Assembly (NCBI RefSeq): GCF_014196455.1
Contig: NZ_JACIDS010000003.1
Location: forward strand, 558,001 to 622,000
Reading direction: 5' to 3'
Source of the DNA: Kaistia hirudinis
GTDB lineage: Bacteria > Pseudomonadota > Alphaproteobacteria > Rhizobiales > Kaistiaceae
Length of the DNA stretch: 64,000 nt
Part shown: positions 39,694-52,459 of the stretch, piece by piece
How positions within the stretch are numbered: position 1 is the stretch's first letter
How the letters are laid out: every line of letters begins with the position of its first letter
Translations under genes and position numbers: made by a program
The notes under the pieces: generated by a model
What the model was told of the DNA's origin: nothing
Database searches by the model: none
What the model saw: only the letters and a program-made list of their open reading frames with translations

Positions 39694-39787
39694 GTCATCC
39701 CGGGCTTGACCCGGGATCCATACAGCCGAGGTACCGGACGCTGATGCGCGTCAGGCTGAATGGATGCCGGCTTCCGCCGGCATGACG
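39694..39787. repeat. Paired REP-like palindromic element
   Basis: GTCATCCCGGG...CCCGGGATCCA (39694-39720) and TGGATGCCGGC...GCCGGCATGACG (39761-39787) are inverted relative to each other and each is itself a hairpin. The sequence type (CGTCAT-CCGG...CCGG-ATCCA) is a common dispersed intergenic palindrome in alphaproteobacteria. It sits in the 281-bp gap between convergent hemY and the phytase-like gene, where no coding potential or other signal is seen. Confidence 0.7.
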
Positions 39788-39880
39788 GAGCTTTTTGGCG
39801 CAGGCCGGTGCGCTCTTCCACACGGCGATCGAAGCCGAATGACCGGGGGGCAGCCGCAGCCGACCCGAGGGCGATCAAAA

Positions 39881-40939
39881 CTACTCGTTCGCCGCAGCCT
39901 GCTGCGGGCCGAGCCAGATGAATTCCAGCAGGATCGTGCGCTGGATGAAGGAGCGGTTGTCGTCCGAGACCAGCGTCAGGCGTGTGCGGCCGTCCGGGTC
40001 GGTGGTGACCGAGAGCCCTTCCATATTGTCGATCTGGTTCGACATGTCGGCGAACAGCATCACGGGGCCGTCGACCGTGGCGCCGGGGCGGATGCGGGCC
40101 GCGTCGATGCGGCGGAGCCGCATCTGGACGCCGAGCGGCATGATCACGCGGCGCTCAAGGATGACGAGGTCGCCATTGGGCAGGAAATCGGCGTCGGTCA
40201 CGGCGAAGCCGTCGCGGCGCTTGACGGCGAACTCGCCCGCGAGCGGGCCGTTCACGACGAAGGCGCGATGATCGCCGGCCCGGTTCAGCGTTTCCTCGGC
40301 GATCAGGATCGGCGCGCCCTGGAGAGGCGAATCCTGCGGCGCGAGCGCCAGCGCCTCGAAGCCGCGATTGCGCCGGATCCCCTTGGCGCTCTTCGGCAGG
40401 CGGATCGGCTGCGGCCGCGACAGAGCGAGGTCCGGCTCCTGGCGATAGGCCTTCAGATCATTGGTCTGCTCGAACGAGACATAGGCGACCGGTGCACCAT
40501 TGAGATGGCCGAGCCGGAGGCCTTCCGCATCGGCATTGCGCTTGGCGCCGAGCGGGCGTCCCTCGGCGTTCAGGATCGGCGCCCATTGCGGCTCCGAAAT
40601 GCCGGTCAGCCAGCCATTCGTCCGCTCGACGGTGCCGCGGAACCAGTAGCCGAGATCCGATACCGCGACGAAACGCTTGCCGTCCGCCTCGAAGTCGAGG
40701 CCGGAGAGGCCGCCGAAGCTCGGGGCCGGCGAGGAAAGCACCAGCCCGCCGCGAAATTCGAGCTCGCCGAACCGGGTCGCGTCGCTGGTGAGGCCGAAGC
40801 GGTTGATCGGCGTCGCCGTCAGTTCGATATCGGCAAAGCCCGCCGCCTCGGCGGAGCCGGCCAGCGGGTGCAGGAGGTGCAGCGCGATCGCCGCCGCGAG
40901 GAAGAGGGGACGCAGGGCGGCGAAGACGAGTGCCGTCAT
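39881..40939 (-). CDS. Esterase-like activity of phytase family protein
   Basis: A 352-residue secreted protein: signal peptide (about 1-33, ending SAEAA), then a beta-propeller-type phytase-like domain (PF13449-type) with [56 protein letters not shown] and [11 protein letters not shown]. The domain is found in predicted phosphatases/esterases; the substrate is unknown. The ATG overlaps the cobT stop by 4 bp, so it is translationally coupled to cobT, a pairing without an obvious functional reason. Confidence 0.82.
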   Translation of the reverse strand: MTALVFAALRPLFLAAAIALHLLHPLAGSAEAAGFADIELTATPINRFGLTSDATRFGELEFRGGLVLSSPAPSFGGLSGLDFEADGKRFVAVSDLGYWFRGTVERTNGWLTGISEPQWAPILNAEGRPLGAKRNADAEGLRLGHLNGAPVAYVSFEQTNDLKAYRQEPDLALSRPQPIRLPKSAKGIRRNRGFEALALAPQDSPLQGAPILIAEETLNRAGDHRAFVVNGPLAGEFAVKRRDGFAVTDADFLPNGDLVILERRVIMPLGVQMRLRRIDAARIRPGATVDGPVMLFADMSNQIDNMEGLSVTTDPDGRTRLTLVSDDNRSFIQRTILLEFIWLGPQQAAANE

Positions 40940-42828
40940 CGGCCGCCGGCCCGCCGCCGGGGCGCCGGGGCGGCCGCGTGCTCGTCGAACAGTTCGGCGA
41001 GCTTTTCCGTCATCGCGCCGGCCAGTTCCTCGGCATCGACGATGGTCACGGCGCGCTTGTAATAGCGCGTCACGTCATGGCCGATGCCGATGGCGATCAA
41101 CTCGACCGGCGAACGGTTCTCGATCTCGTCGATCACGAAGCGCAGATGCCGCTCGAGATAATTGCCGGTGTTCACCGATAGCGTCGAATCGTCGACCGGC
41201 GCGCCGTCCGAGATCATCATCAGGATCTTGCGCTGCTCGGTGCGGGCGAGCAGGCGCTTATGCGCCCAGTCGAGCGCCTCGCCGTCGATGTTCTCCTTGA
41301 GGAGACCCTCGCGCATCATCAGCCCGAGATTGCGGCGTGCGCGCCGCCAGGGCGCATCGGCGGCCTTGTAGATGATGTGCCGGAGATCGTTGAGACGGCC
41401 GGGCGCCGCCGGCTTGCCGGCCTGCAGCCACGCCTCGCGCGATTGCCCGCCCTTCCAGGCACGCGTCGTGAAGCCGAGCAGCTCGACCTTGACGCCGCAG
41501 CGCTCCAGCGTGCGCGCGAGGATATCGGCGCAGGTCGCCGCCACGGTAATCGGGCGGCCGCGCATCGAACCGGAATTGTCGAGCAGCAGCGTCACGACCG
41601 TGTCGCGGAAATTCGTGTCCTTCTCGATCTTGAACGAGAGCGGCTGCATCGGATCGGTCACGACGCGGTGGAGCCGCGCCGGATCGAGCATGCCCTCCTC
41701 GCGGTCGAAATCCCATGAGCGGCTCTGCTGCGCCATCAGCCGGCGCTGCAGGCGGTTGGCGAGACGGCCGACCGCGCCCTGCAGATTGGAAAGCTGCTTG
41801 TCGAGGAAACCGCGCAGCCGGTCGAGCTCGGCGGCATCGCAGAGGTCCTCGGCCTTGATCACCTCGTCGAAACGGGTGGTGAAGGCCTTGTAGTCGCTGG
41901 TCGGCACGCTCGGGGCGGTCGGCATGTCGGGATGGCGCGCCTCGCCGGCGTCGCGTGCATCCTCGCTGTCCTCGCCCTCGGATTCGTCCTCGGCGCCGGC
42001 TTCGGTCGTCTCGGTGTCGCCGCTCTCGGTCTCGTCGCCGGTCGCCTCGGATTCCTCCGAGGATTCGCTCTCGGACTGGTCGGCCTGCTCGGAGCTCTCG
42101 TTCTGCTCGGAGCCGGAATCCTCGCTCGCCTCGCCGTCCTCGTCGTTCGGATCCTCCTCGCCCTCGCCGAGTTCGTCGGCCATGTCGAGGGAGGCGAGCA
42201 GCGAGCGCACGGCGGAGGCGAATTTGCGCTGGTCGGCGAGCGTGTCGGCGAGGCGGTCGAAATTGTCGCCCGCCTTCTCCTGGACCCAATCACGCCACAG
42301 ATCGACGATGCGCTGGCTCGATTCCGGCGGCTTCAGCCCGGTCAGCTTCTCGCGCACCATGAGCGCCACGGCATCCTCGAGCGGCGCCTCGGCGCGGTCG
42401 GTGATCTCGTGGAAATTGCCGCGGTGATAGCGGTCCTCGAGCATGGCGGCGAGGTTGCTCGCCATGCCGTCCATGCGCCGTGCGCCGATCGCCTCGACCC
42501 GCGCCTGCTCGACCGCGTCGAACACGGCGCGAGCGTTCTTGCCCTCGGGCGCCACGGCCCGGTGGACCGTTGCGTCATGGCAGGCAAGGCGCAGCGCCAT
42601 GGAATCGCCGAGGCCGCGGGTCACCGCGATCTCGTTGGCCGTGGGCTTGCGACCCGGCTCCGGCAGGCGCACGCGCAGGCCCGCGAGCCCCGGCCGGTCG
42701 TTGGAGAAGGTGACCTCGAGATCGGCCTTGCCGGAAATCGCGCGCACGCAGCCGACGACCGCCCGCTTGAACGGTTCGGAGGCCGGCTCGCCCGGCCGTG
42801 CCTTCGGATCGGTGTTGCTGCCGCTCAT
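40936..42828 (-). CDS. cobT: Aerobic cobaltochelatase subunit CobT
   Basis: A 630-residue CobT. The N-terminal domain is followed by a very acidic Asp/Glu/Ser linker (about 215-300) and a C-terminal von Willebrand A domain with the MIDAS motif Asp417-x-Ser419-x-Ser421 ([11 protein letters not shown]). CobT pairs with the AAA+ protein CobS and the large CobN to insert cobalt into hydrogenobyrinic acid diamide in aerobic cobalamin synthesis. It lies 39 bp after cobS. CobN is not in the window. Confidence 0.95.
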   Translation of the reverse strand: MSGSNTDPKARPGEPASEPFKRAVVGCVRAISGKADLEVTFSNDRPGLAGLRVRLPEPGRKPTANEIAVTRGLGDSMALRLACHDATVHRAVAPEGKNARAVFDAVEQARVEAIGARRMDGMASNLAAMLEDRYHRGNFHEITDRAEAPLEDAVALMVREKLTGLKPPESSQRIVDLWRDWVQEKAGDNFDRLADTLADQRKFASAVRSLLASLDMADELGEGEEDPNDEDGEASEDSGSEQNESSEQADQSESESSEESEATGDETESGDTETTEAGAEDESEGEDSEDARDAGEARHPDMPTAPSVPTSDYKAFTTRFDEVIKAEDLCDAAELDRLRGFLDKQLSNLQGAVGRLANRLQRRLMAQQSRSWDFDREEGMLDPARLHRVVTDPMQPLSFKIEKDTNFRDTVVTLLLDNSGSMRGRPITVAATCADILARTLERCGVKVELLGFTTRAWKGGQSREAWLQAGKPAAPGRLNDLRHIIYKAADAPWRRARRNLGLMMREGLLKENIDGEALDWAHKRLLARTEQRKILMMISDGAPVDDSTLSVNTGNYLERHLRFVIDEIENRSPVELIAIGIGHDVTRYYKRAVTIVDAEELAGAMTEKLAELFDEHAAAPAPRRRAGGR

Positions 42829-42867
42829 GATGACTGCTCGGCTGATGCTCGACGTGACGGGGCCGGA

Positions 42868-43854
42868 TTAGGAGAGGACGACGTTCGCCGCCGATTCCGC
42901 CAGTTCCTCGCCGAAGGCGCGCTGGTAGAACTCGGCGACCAGCGGCCGCTCCAGCTCGTCGCACTTGTTCAGGAAGGTGACGCGGAAGGCGAAGGCGATG
43001 TCGCCGAAGATCTCGGCGTTCTCGGCCCAGGTGATGACCGTGCGCGGGCTCATGACGGTCGAAAGATCGCCGTTCATGAAGGCCGAGCGGGTCATGTCGG
43101 CGAGGCGGACCATGCGGCCGACCAGCGCCTTGCCCTTGGGATCGGAGAAGTGCTTCGCCTTGGAGACGACGATGTTCACCTCATTGTCGTGCGGCAGGTA
43201 GTTCAGCGTCGTCACGATGGACCAGCGGTCCATCTGCGCCTGGTTGATCTGCTGCGTGCCGTGATAGAGGCCGGACGTGTCGCCGAGGCCGACCGTGTTG
43301 GCGGTGGCGAACAGGCGGAAGGCCGGATGCGGGCGGATGACGCGGTTCTGGTCGAGCAGCGTCAGGCGGCCGGAGCTTTCGAGAACGCGCTGGATGACGA
43401 ACATCACGTCCGGCCGGCCGGCGTCATATTCGTCGAAGACGAGCGCGACATTGTGCTGATAGGCCCAGGGCAGGATGCCGTCGCGGAACTCGGTGATCTG
43501 CAGGCCGTCCTTGATGACGATCGCATCCTTGCCGATCAGGTCGATACGCGAGATGTGGCTGTCGAGATTGACGCGCACGCACGGCCAGTTGAGGCGCGCG
43601 GCGACCTGCTCGATATGCGACGACTTGCCGGTGCCGTGATAGCCCGTGACCATGACGCGGCGGTTGCGCGAGAAGCCGGCGAGGATGGCGAGCGTGGTCG
43701 TCCGGTCGAAGAGATAGTCGGGATCGATGTCCGGGACATGCTCGTTCGGCGCCGAAAAGGCAGGGACCGTCAGGTTGGAATCAATGCCGAACACCTCCCG
43801 CACCGCAATCTGCGTATCGGGGAGGGAGGCCTGATCGATCGTCGTTTCAGTCAT
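42868..43854 (-). CDS. cobS: Aerobic cobaltochelatase AAA+ subunit CobS
   Basis: A 328-residue AAA+ ATPase with Walker [12 protein letters not shown], Walker [14 protein letters not shown] and the CobS-type C-terminus. Its N-terminal [14 protein letters not shown] is typical. The start at 43854 is preferred because GGAG lies 5 bp upstream and it restores the family length; a frame extending to 44031 would overlap the J-domain gene. It powers cobalt insertion with CobT and CobN. Confidence 0.95.
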   Translation of the reverse strand: MTETTIDQASLPDTQIAVREVFGIDSNLTVPAFSAPNEHVPDIDPDYLFDRTTTLAILAGFSRNRRVMVTGYHGTGKSSHIEQVAARLNWPCVRVNLDSHISRIDLIGKDAIVIKDGLQITEFRDGILPWAYQHNVALVFDEYDAGRPDVMFVIQRVLESSGRLTLLDQNRVIRPHPAFRLFATANTVGLGDTSGLYHGTQQINQAQMDRWSIVTTLNYLPHDNEVNIVVSKAKHFSDPKGKALVGRMVRLADMTRSAFMNGDLSTVMSPRTVITWAENAEIFGDIAFAFRVTFLNKCDELERPLVAEFYQRAFGEELAESAANVVLS

Positions 43855-43948
43855 ATTGGCTCCGTCGCGTCCCGGGGGAACGCCTGCGGTCGGTTCCTGG
43901 AGGGGAAGGGCCCGCATCGCTTCTCCGGCGAAGGGGTCCGAGGTCCTT

Positions 43949-44572
43949 CTAGCAGAAGCCGGCCGCTTTGAGGAAGTTGTAAGCCTGGATGATCTCGCGA
44001 AGTCGGTCCTCCGACGAGCGATCACCGCCATTGGCGTCCGGATGGTAGAGCTTCACCAGCGACTTGTAGCGCGCCTTGATCTCGGTCTGGGATTCCGAAC
44101 CTTCGAGCTCCAGCGTGTCGAAGGACTTCTTTTCCAGCGTTTTCAGGTGCCGTTTCGGCTCCGGCGCCGCCGCCTCATGCGCCGTGCGATTGCCGCGGAA
44201 CATGCCGAACGGATCCTCGGAATCGGCGCGCCAGTCGCGTGCGGCATGGGCGCGCACATTGTCGCGCTGCTCGCCGGCCGCGTTCACGCCCATCGCCCAG
44301 GTCGGGCGGTGTCCGGTGATCGAGTCCTTCTGGTAGGCGGCGATCTGCTCGTCGCCCATGCCGGCGAAATAATTGTACGACTTGTTGTAGAGCCGCACAT
44401 GGTCGATGCAGAAATGATGGTACTGGCCCTCGCGGCCACGACCCATCGGCGCCTTGTGCGTCCCCGCGAGGTCGCACCCGGCCCAGCCGCAGCGAAAGGG
44501 CGAATCCTTCGGCATCGCATCGACGCTCGGCTTGATGCGGATGCGATCGAAGAGTTTTGAATCGAGCTTCAT
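43949..44572 (-). CDS. J-domain (DnaJ-like) protein next to cobST
   Basis: A 207-residue protein with a C-terminal J domain (about 150-205) carrying the HPD motif at 177-179 ([11 protein letters not shown]). The N-terminal half has Cys28, Cys33, Cys55, His58 and nearby His residues, a possible zinc site unlike standard DnaJ. J domains stimulate Hsp70 ATPase; the client is unknown. Position upstream of cobS suggests a link to the chelatase, though this order may only reflect Rhizobiales synteny. It diverges from bolA with a 68-bp gap. Confidence 0.88.
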   Translation of the reverse strand: MKLDSKLFDRIRIKPSVDAMPKDSPFRCGWAGCDLAGTHKAPMGRGREGQYHHFCIDHVRLYNKSYNYFAGMGDEQIAAYQKDSITGHRPTWAMGVNAAGEQRDNVRAHAARDWRADSEDPFGMFRGNRTAHEAAAPEPKRHLKTLEKKSFDTLELEGSESQTEIKARYKSLVKLYHPDANGGDRSSEDRLREIIQAYNFLKAAGFC

Positions 44573-44640
44573 CGAACGATTATGCTAGGGCGCCCGCGCC
44601 CGGACAAGGCGAAGGCTCGGGAAAGGTGAAAGGAAGAGCG

Positions 44641-44904
44641 ATGGATACGAGGGAGCGGATCGCAAAGGTTCTCGGCGAGGCGCTCGCGCCCCAGAGCCTA
44701 GATGTGATCGACGAATCGCATCTTCACAAGGGGCATGCGGGCGCGCGGCCCGGCGGCGAGACACATTACCGCGTCCGCATCACGAGCGAGGCCTTCCGCG
44801 GCAAGAGCCGCATCGAGATGCATCGCACGATCAACACGCTGCTCGCGGGCGAACTTGCGGCCGGCGTCCATGCGCTGGCGATCGAGGCGAAAGTGCCGGC
44901 CTGA
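44641..44904 (+). CDS. bolA: BolA family protein
   Basis: An 87-residue BolA/IbaG-type protein: helix-beta fold with SHLHKGHAGARPGGETHYRVRI and the C-terminal FRGKSRIEMHRTINTLLAGEL. BolA proteins partner monothiol glutaredoxins in iron-sulfur and iron regulation. AAGGAAG precedes the ATG at 44641. It converges on the membrane cyclic-nucleotide-like gene with a 9-bp gap. Confidence 0.92.
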   Translation: MDTRERIAKVLGEALAPQSLDVIDESHLHKGHAGARPGGETHYRVRITSEAFRGKSRIEMHRTINTLLAGELAAGVHALAIEAKVPA

Positions 44905-44913
44905 CGTCGCTTC

Positions 44914-45615
44914 TCAGCTGGTGCGGCCGGTTTCGATGGCGCGGCGGCGATTGGCGGCGGTGAGCTTGCGGGCGAGCGCGATGCCGACGCCGCGATAGAT
45001 CGCGGCGGCGATCTTCGGGTCTTCCTCGCCCGCGGCCTTGAGCTTCGCGCTGTCGAGCGCGATCACGGAGAGCGGCGTCGCGGCGCGCACGGTCGCCGTC
45101 GCCGCGATCCCGGTGAGGAACGCGACCTCGCCGACGAATTCGCCGGCCCGGATCTGCCCCACGCGGCGCCCGCCGACCTCGGCCACCGCATGGCCGGACG
45201 CGATCAGATAGATCGCCTCGATCGGCTCGCCCTCGCTGGTCAGCACGGCCCCCGGCGGCATGTCGAACGCCTCGCCGAACTCGATCAGTTCGGCCAGATG
45301 CTCGTCGTCGAGATCCGCGATGCCCTTCTTCAAGAGATCGCCGCCGCTCGCCGCGTGAACCAGCCGGCGCGCCTGCTCCAGCATATAGAGGCGGTAGAGA
45401 TTGATGAGGATAAACAGGGCGTTATAGGCGATGCCGGTATAGAGCGGCGTCTCGGGCAGCGCGAAATAGACGATCTGGAACGCGAAGGCGAGGACGAGGA
45501 AGACGCGCAGCCAGAAGATGGAGGTCAGGAAGAACGAAACGGCCATCAGCAGGAAGCCGATATGGCCGGGAATGTCGATCTTGTTGCCGAAGAACAGGCT
45601 GAGCACGTCGAGCAC
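44914..45615 (-). CDS. Three-helix membrane protein with degenerate cNMP domain (Popeye-like)
   Basis: A 233-residue protein with three close transmembrane helices (about 17-32, 34-52, 58-74) followed by a cyclic-nucleotide-binding fold (about 95-215). This order matches Popeye-domain (POPDC) proteins. In the phosphate-binding cassette GEFVGEVAFLTGIAATATV the glutamate is kept (163), but the arginine that grips the cyclic phosphate in CRP/PKA is replaced by Ala172. It may bind a different ligand, bind weakly, or work as a scaffold. No DNA-binding domain is present. Confidence 0.75.
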   Translation of the reverse strand: MLDVLSLFFGNKIDIPGHIGFLLMAVSFFLTSIFWLRVFLVLAFAFQIVYFALPETPLYTGIAYNALFILINLYRLYMLEQARRLVHAASGGDLLKKGIADLDDEHLAELIEFGEAFDMPPGAVLTSEGEPIEAIYLIASGHAVAEVGGRRVGQIRAGEFVGEVAFLTGIAATATVRAATPLSVIALDSAKLKAAGEEDPKIAAAIYRGVGIALARKLTAANRRRAIETGRTS

Positions 45616-45829
45616 GGTCGTTCCCCCTTCCGAGCGGCTGCGGCCACTCTAGTGCAGACGAAGGACCAGACAAGCGCCGATGCGGCGAGGCGCGCGCCAT
45701 CGCTTCACGAGAGGACGAAAAGAAGCCGGGGGACGCTGGAGGACGCATTCCGACCGGGCCTCTCACCCTTCAGGGGCGCAGTCCGAAATCCTCGGTGGAT
45801 TGGTGCGCCGCGCTCTCCGCAACAACTGC

Positions 45830-45857
45830 CGTCATTCCGACTTTCGCCGGGATGACG
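45830..45857. repeat. REP-like palindrome, copy 1
   Basis: A 28-bp hairpin (CGTCATTCCG ... CGGGATGACG) in the 352-bp gap between the Popeye-like gene and ileS. It shares 24 of 28 positions with the copy at 45904. The rest of the gap (45616-45829, 45932-45967) shows no gene. These elements lie downstream of ileS and may end or stabilise its transcript. Confidence 0.65.
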
Positions 45858-45903
45858 GCAAGCATGGGGTGATGGCAGGACTGCGCCAGCCCGCCCCGGC
45901 AAT

Positions 45904-45931
45904 CGTCATCCCGGCTTTCGCCGGAATAACG
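45904..45931. repeat. REP-like palindrome, copy 2
   Basis: A direct repeat of the 45830 element, in the same orientation 74 bp downstream, with four substitutions (CGTCATCCCG ... CGGAATAACG). It ends 37 bp past the ileS stop on the minus strand. Confidence 0.65.
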
Positions 45932-45967
45932 CCAGGGGACGGAGGGGGGATCGCCCCCGCGCCGCGC

Positions 45968-49123
<3,156 letters not shown>

Positions 49124-49273
49124 GAGGACGGATCTTCGGTTCTGGCGGAAATCGGCGTTTCAGATAGCGCCTTTGACGGGCAGGCGCCACCCCCGGGCGG
49201 GAAGGGCAGCATATGGGGAGCGCGCGGGCGGAGCGGAAGGGCTCAGGACCTCGCGACAGGCGCGCCTTCCTCC

Positions 49274-49310
49274 CCCTCTCCCGCTTGCGGGAGAGGGTCG
49301 GGGTGAGGGG
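49274..49310. repeat. Dispersed hairpin repeat upstream of ileS
   Basis: CCCTCTCCCGC-TT-GCGGGAGAGGG is a perfect 11-bp hairpin followed by TCGGGGTGAGGGG. This sequence type is a widespread intergenic repeat in GC-rich proteobacteria. It lies in the 227-bp gap between purK (end 49351) and ileS (start 49123), so it may also act at the purK 3' end. Confidence 0.6.
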
Positions 49311-49350
49311 TCTCAACCCGCCTATGGAGGGGGGAGAAGGCGAACGCTGC

Positions 49351-50431
49351 CTACCGCTTCGGATAGATCCGGTTCACATGGCCCATCTTGCGGCCGGCGC
49401 GGGTTTCGCTCTTGCCGTAGAGATGCAGCCGGGCGCCGGGTTCGGCGGCGAGCGGCAGCCATTCGTCGGCCTCGAAGCCGATCAGATTGATCATGACTGC
49501 GTCGCTGTGGCGTTCGGTCGAGCCGATCGGCCAGCCGGCGATGGCGCGGATATGGTTCTCGAATTGCGAGACGAGGCAGCCATCCTGCGTCCAGTGGCCG
49601 GAATTATGGACCCGCGGCGCGATCTCGTTGACGAGCAGTCGCTCCTCGCCGCCGCTCTCGGTCACGAACATCTCGACGGCGAGCAGGCCGACATAATCGA
49701 GCGCCTCGGCGATGCGGATCGCGATGGCGCGCGCCTCGTCGGCCGTTTCCGGACGGATTGCGGCGGGGACGGTCGATGTCGCGAGAATGTGGTTGCGATG
49801 CGCGTTCTCGGCGATGTCGTAGACCGCGACCTCGCCGCGGCGGCCGCGCACGACCAGCGCCGAGACCTCGCGCGTGAAATCGACGAAGCCTTCGAGCACG
49901 GCGGGCTTGCCGGCGATCGCGGCAAAGGCGGCGGCCGCGTCGTCGCCCTCGCGGATCGCCACCTGGCCCTTGCCGTCATAGCCGAAGCGGCGCGTCTTCA
50001 GGATCGAGGGGCGGCCGAGCCGGGCAAGCGCGACATCGAGGTCGCCCTGGCGGTCGATCGCCGCGAAGGGTGCGACGGGAATGCCGAGCTCCTGCATCAG
50101 CCGCTTTTCCGACAGGCGGTCCTGCGAGGCGGCGAGCGCGCGGGCATTGGGCAGCACGCGGGCCTGCTCGTCGAGGAAGGCGGCGGTTTCGGCCGGCACG
50201 TTCTCGAATTCATAGGTAATGACGTCGACCGAGCCGGCGAAGGCGGCGAGCGCCCGCTGGTTGTCATAGGAGGCGACGGTGCGGGCGGCGACGACGTCGA
50301 AGGCCGGGCTCTCGCCCTCCGGGCAATAGATATGGCAGCGGAAGCCGAGTTCGGCCGCGGCGAGTGCCAGCATGCGGCCGAGCTGACCGCCGCCGAGGAT
50401 GCCGATCGTGGCGCCGGGCTTCAGGACGGAA

Positions 50432-50439
<8 letters not shown>
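49351..50439 (-). CDS. purK: N5-carboxyaminoimidazole ribonucleotide synthase PurK
   Basis: A 362-residue ATP-grasp enzyme that carboxylates AIR with bicarbonate and ATP to N5-CAIR. The N-terminal [25 protein letters not shown]-grasp residues ([25 protein letters not shown]) and metal ligands in EMFVTE and [13 protein letters not shown] are intact. Its start at 50439 lies 8 bases inside the end of purE, giving coupled purE-purK translation. Confidence 0.96.
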
Positions 50440-50926
<487 letters not shown>

Positions 50927-51031
50927 GCGCGTTGTACTCCAGGGTTGGGCCGGGCGGGAAAGCGCGCGGATTATAGGGACAAGGCGCCGGGGAGCAAGCC
51001 GGCGCGGAAAGACCGGCTTGGTGACGGAGCG

Positions 51032-51046
51032 TTAACCATTGCTGAA
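51032..51046. promoter_or_regulatory. CtrA-like half-consensus box
   Basis: TTAA-CCATTGC-TGAA differs from the CtrA consensus TTAA-N7-TTAA at one position and has the frequent TTAACCAT half. It lies 24 bp before the start of the degenerate GGDEF gene. Short motif, low confidence. Confidence 0.25.
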
Positions 51047-51069
51047 CCGCTTTCGGCGATGATTCACGA

Positions 51070-51756
51070 ATGCCGACCCCCAAGCCCAATCCGTTTCATT
51101 CCGCCGATGATCATGGGGCCCCGTCCTATCGTGGCCGCAACCTCTTCGACGCGGATGCGATGGCGCCGGGCCATGGCGCGGGCGACTCGGCGGCGCTGCT
51201 TGCACGCCTCGCCCAGGAGGTTGCGGCGCTCCGGGCCGCGCTCGACACGAGCCGCCAGCAGATTGCCCGCCTAGAGCTCGAGGCGGCGGAGGATCCGGTC
51301 TCGGGCCTTCTCAACGAGCGCGCACTGAAGCGCGAGATCGACAAGGCGATCGCCTTCCATGCCCGCTATCGCGCGGATGCGGCGCTGGCGCTGATTTCCG
51401 CCGACGGCATGGGCACGGTCACGGAGCGGCACGGCCAGCGCGTCGGCTGCCGCATCCTGCGCACGCTCGGCGATCGTCTGCGCGGCGCCATCCGCTCCTG
51501 CGACGTGGCCGCCCGGATCGAGCCGCACCGTTTCGCGGTGGTGATGTGGAATGCGGCGCCGGCCGATTGCGAGCGGCGGCTCGAACTCGTGCGCGCGGCG
51601 CTGGGCGGCATGGACCGGATGCTGGAAGGCCGCGTCTGCGCCATCCGCATCCGCGCGGTCGCAACCGCGATCGGCCCGGATGACGATTCGGCGAGCCTTC
51701 TGGCGCGGGCGGAGGGATTGCTCGACGAGACGGCGTCCCGCGCCGTCAGGCGATGA
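51070..51756 (+). CDS. Degenerate GGDEF-domain protein
   Basis: A 228-residue protein: disordered N-terminus, a coiled coil (about 40-72) and a GGDEF-fold domain (73-225) recognisable from DPVSGLLNERALKREI, HGQRVGCRILRTLGDRLRGAIR and the final ASLLARAEGLLDETAS. In the active-site loop RxGGDEF reads Arg149-Ile-Glu-Pro-His-Arg-Phe155, so the metal- and GTP-binding residues are gone and diguanylate cyclase activity is not expected. There is no EAL domain or membrane segment. It could bind a nucleotide or act by protein contact. Its stop overlaps the end of the convergent DUF465 gene by 11 bp. Confidence 0.82.
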   Translation: MPTPKPNPFHSADDHGAPSYRGRNLFDADAMAPGHGAGDSAALLARLAQEVAALRAALDTSRQQIARLELEAAEDPVSGLLNERALKREIDKAIAFHARYRADAALALISADGMGTVTERHGQRVGCRILRTLGDRLRGAIRSCDVAARIEPHRFAVVMWNAAPADCERRLELVRAALGGMDRMLEGRVCAIRIRAVATAIGPDDDSASLLARAEGLLDETASRAVRR

Positions 51757-51952
51757 TGTCCGGCAGGAGCTGATCCTCCAGCACCACGATCCGGTCTTTC
51801 AGCGCGAGCTTCTTCTTCTTGAGGCGCTGGATGCGCAGCGGATCGACCCGCCCGGTTTCCGACATGACCGCGATCGCCGCGTCGAGGTCGGCATGCTCCT
51901 GCTTCAACCGCGCGAGCTCGAAGCGGATTTCCTGTTCGTCTTCCTCGGTCAT
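51746..51952 (-). CDS. DUF465 (YdcH-like) small coiled-coil protein A
   Basis: A 68-residue, highly charged helical protein: MTEEDEQEIRFELARLKQEH, then AVMSETGRVDPLRIQRLKKKKLALKDRI, the DUF465 core. The family has no assigned function. The start at 51952 gives family length; a longer frame to 52012 is not needed. It overlaps the convergent GGDEF stop. Confidence 0.82.
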   Translation of the reverse strand: MTEEDEQEIRFELARLKQEHADLDAAIAVMSETGRVDPLRIQRLKKKKLALKDRIVVLEDQLLPDIIA

Positions 51953-52213
51953 GCGCCCCAATCTCGCTCCCCTTTCCCGTCGGGGGCCGACAAATCGGTG
52001 AGCAGAATACATGGTCGACCGCTGCGGCGCGAGCGGCGTTTCCGCCGCATGAGGCTCTTGCGCCCGTCGATCCCCGTTCCCAGATCACCTCAAGGAGATG
52101 TGAGCCGGCAACGCCGATTTTGATCGCCGGATCCACTCCCTCCGTTCGACAGGCGGCATGCTTTGTGTCAGCATGAACTCGCCATCATCGGTAGACGAAG
52201 AAAGGCAATGCTC

Positions 52214-52396
52214 ATGTCCATCGAATCGCATCTGGAAGCGTTGGAGCGTCGGCACCAGGCTTTGGCCCATGAACTCGACAAAGCGGTGAAGAGCCATCCG
52301 AGTATGGATGCTCTTGAACTCGCAAGTCTCAAGCGCCGGAAACTTCAACTCAAGGATGAGATCGCGCGGCTGAAGGCCGATGCGACGATGCACTAG
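52214..52396 (+). CDS. DUF465 (YdcH-like) small coiled-coil protein B
   Basis: A 60-residue paralogue of the neighbouring DUF465 protein, with MSIESHLEALERRHQALAHEL and SLKRRKLQLKDEIARLK. AAAGG 8 bp upstream supports the ATG at 52214 rather than 52208. It is divergently oriented to protein A and followed by a textbook terminator. Function unknown. Confidence 0.85.
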   Translation: MSIESHLEALERRHQALAHELDKAVKSHPSMDALELASLKRRKLQLKDEIARLKADATMH

Positions 52397-52420
52397 GCGA
52401 GAAATTTCAATCAAATCTTC

Positions 52421-52453
52421 GAAACGCCGCGCCTCGACGCGGCGTTTCTTTTT
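52421..52453 (+). terminator. Rho-independent terminator of DUF465 gene B
   Basis: GAAACGCCGCG (52421-52431) and CGCGGCGTTTC (52438-52448) form a perfect 11-bp stem with a 6-base loop, followed by TTTTT. It lies 25 bases after the stop codon and may work in both directions for convergent opgC. Confidence 0.92.
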
Positions 52454-52459
52454 GGGGCT

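Noticed and set aside
41950-42180. Simple-sequence repeat (GAG/GAC-rich) in cobT as a mobile or CRISPR-like repeat
   Set aside because: It encodes the normal acidic linker of CobT; units are irregular and have no spacers.
49274-49310. T-box-like or riboswitch element upstream of ileS
   Set aside because: The only structured sequence is a generic dispersed hairpin; no T-box core, antiterminator or aptamer features are visible.
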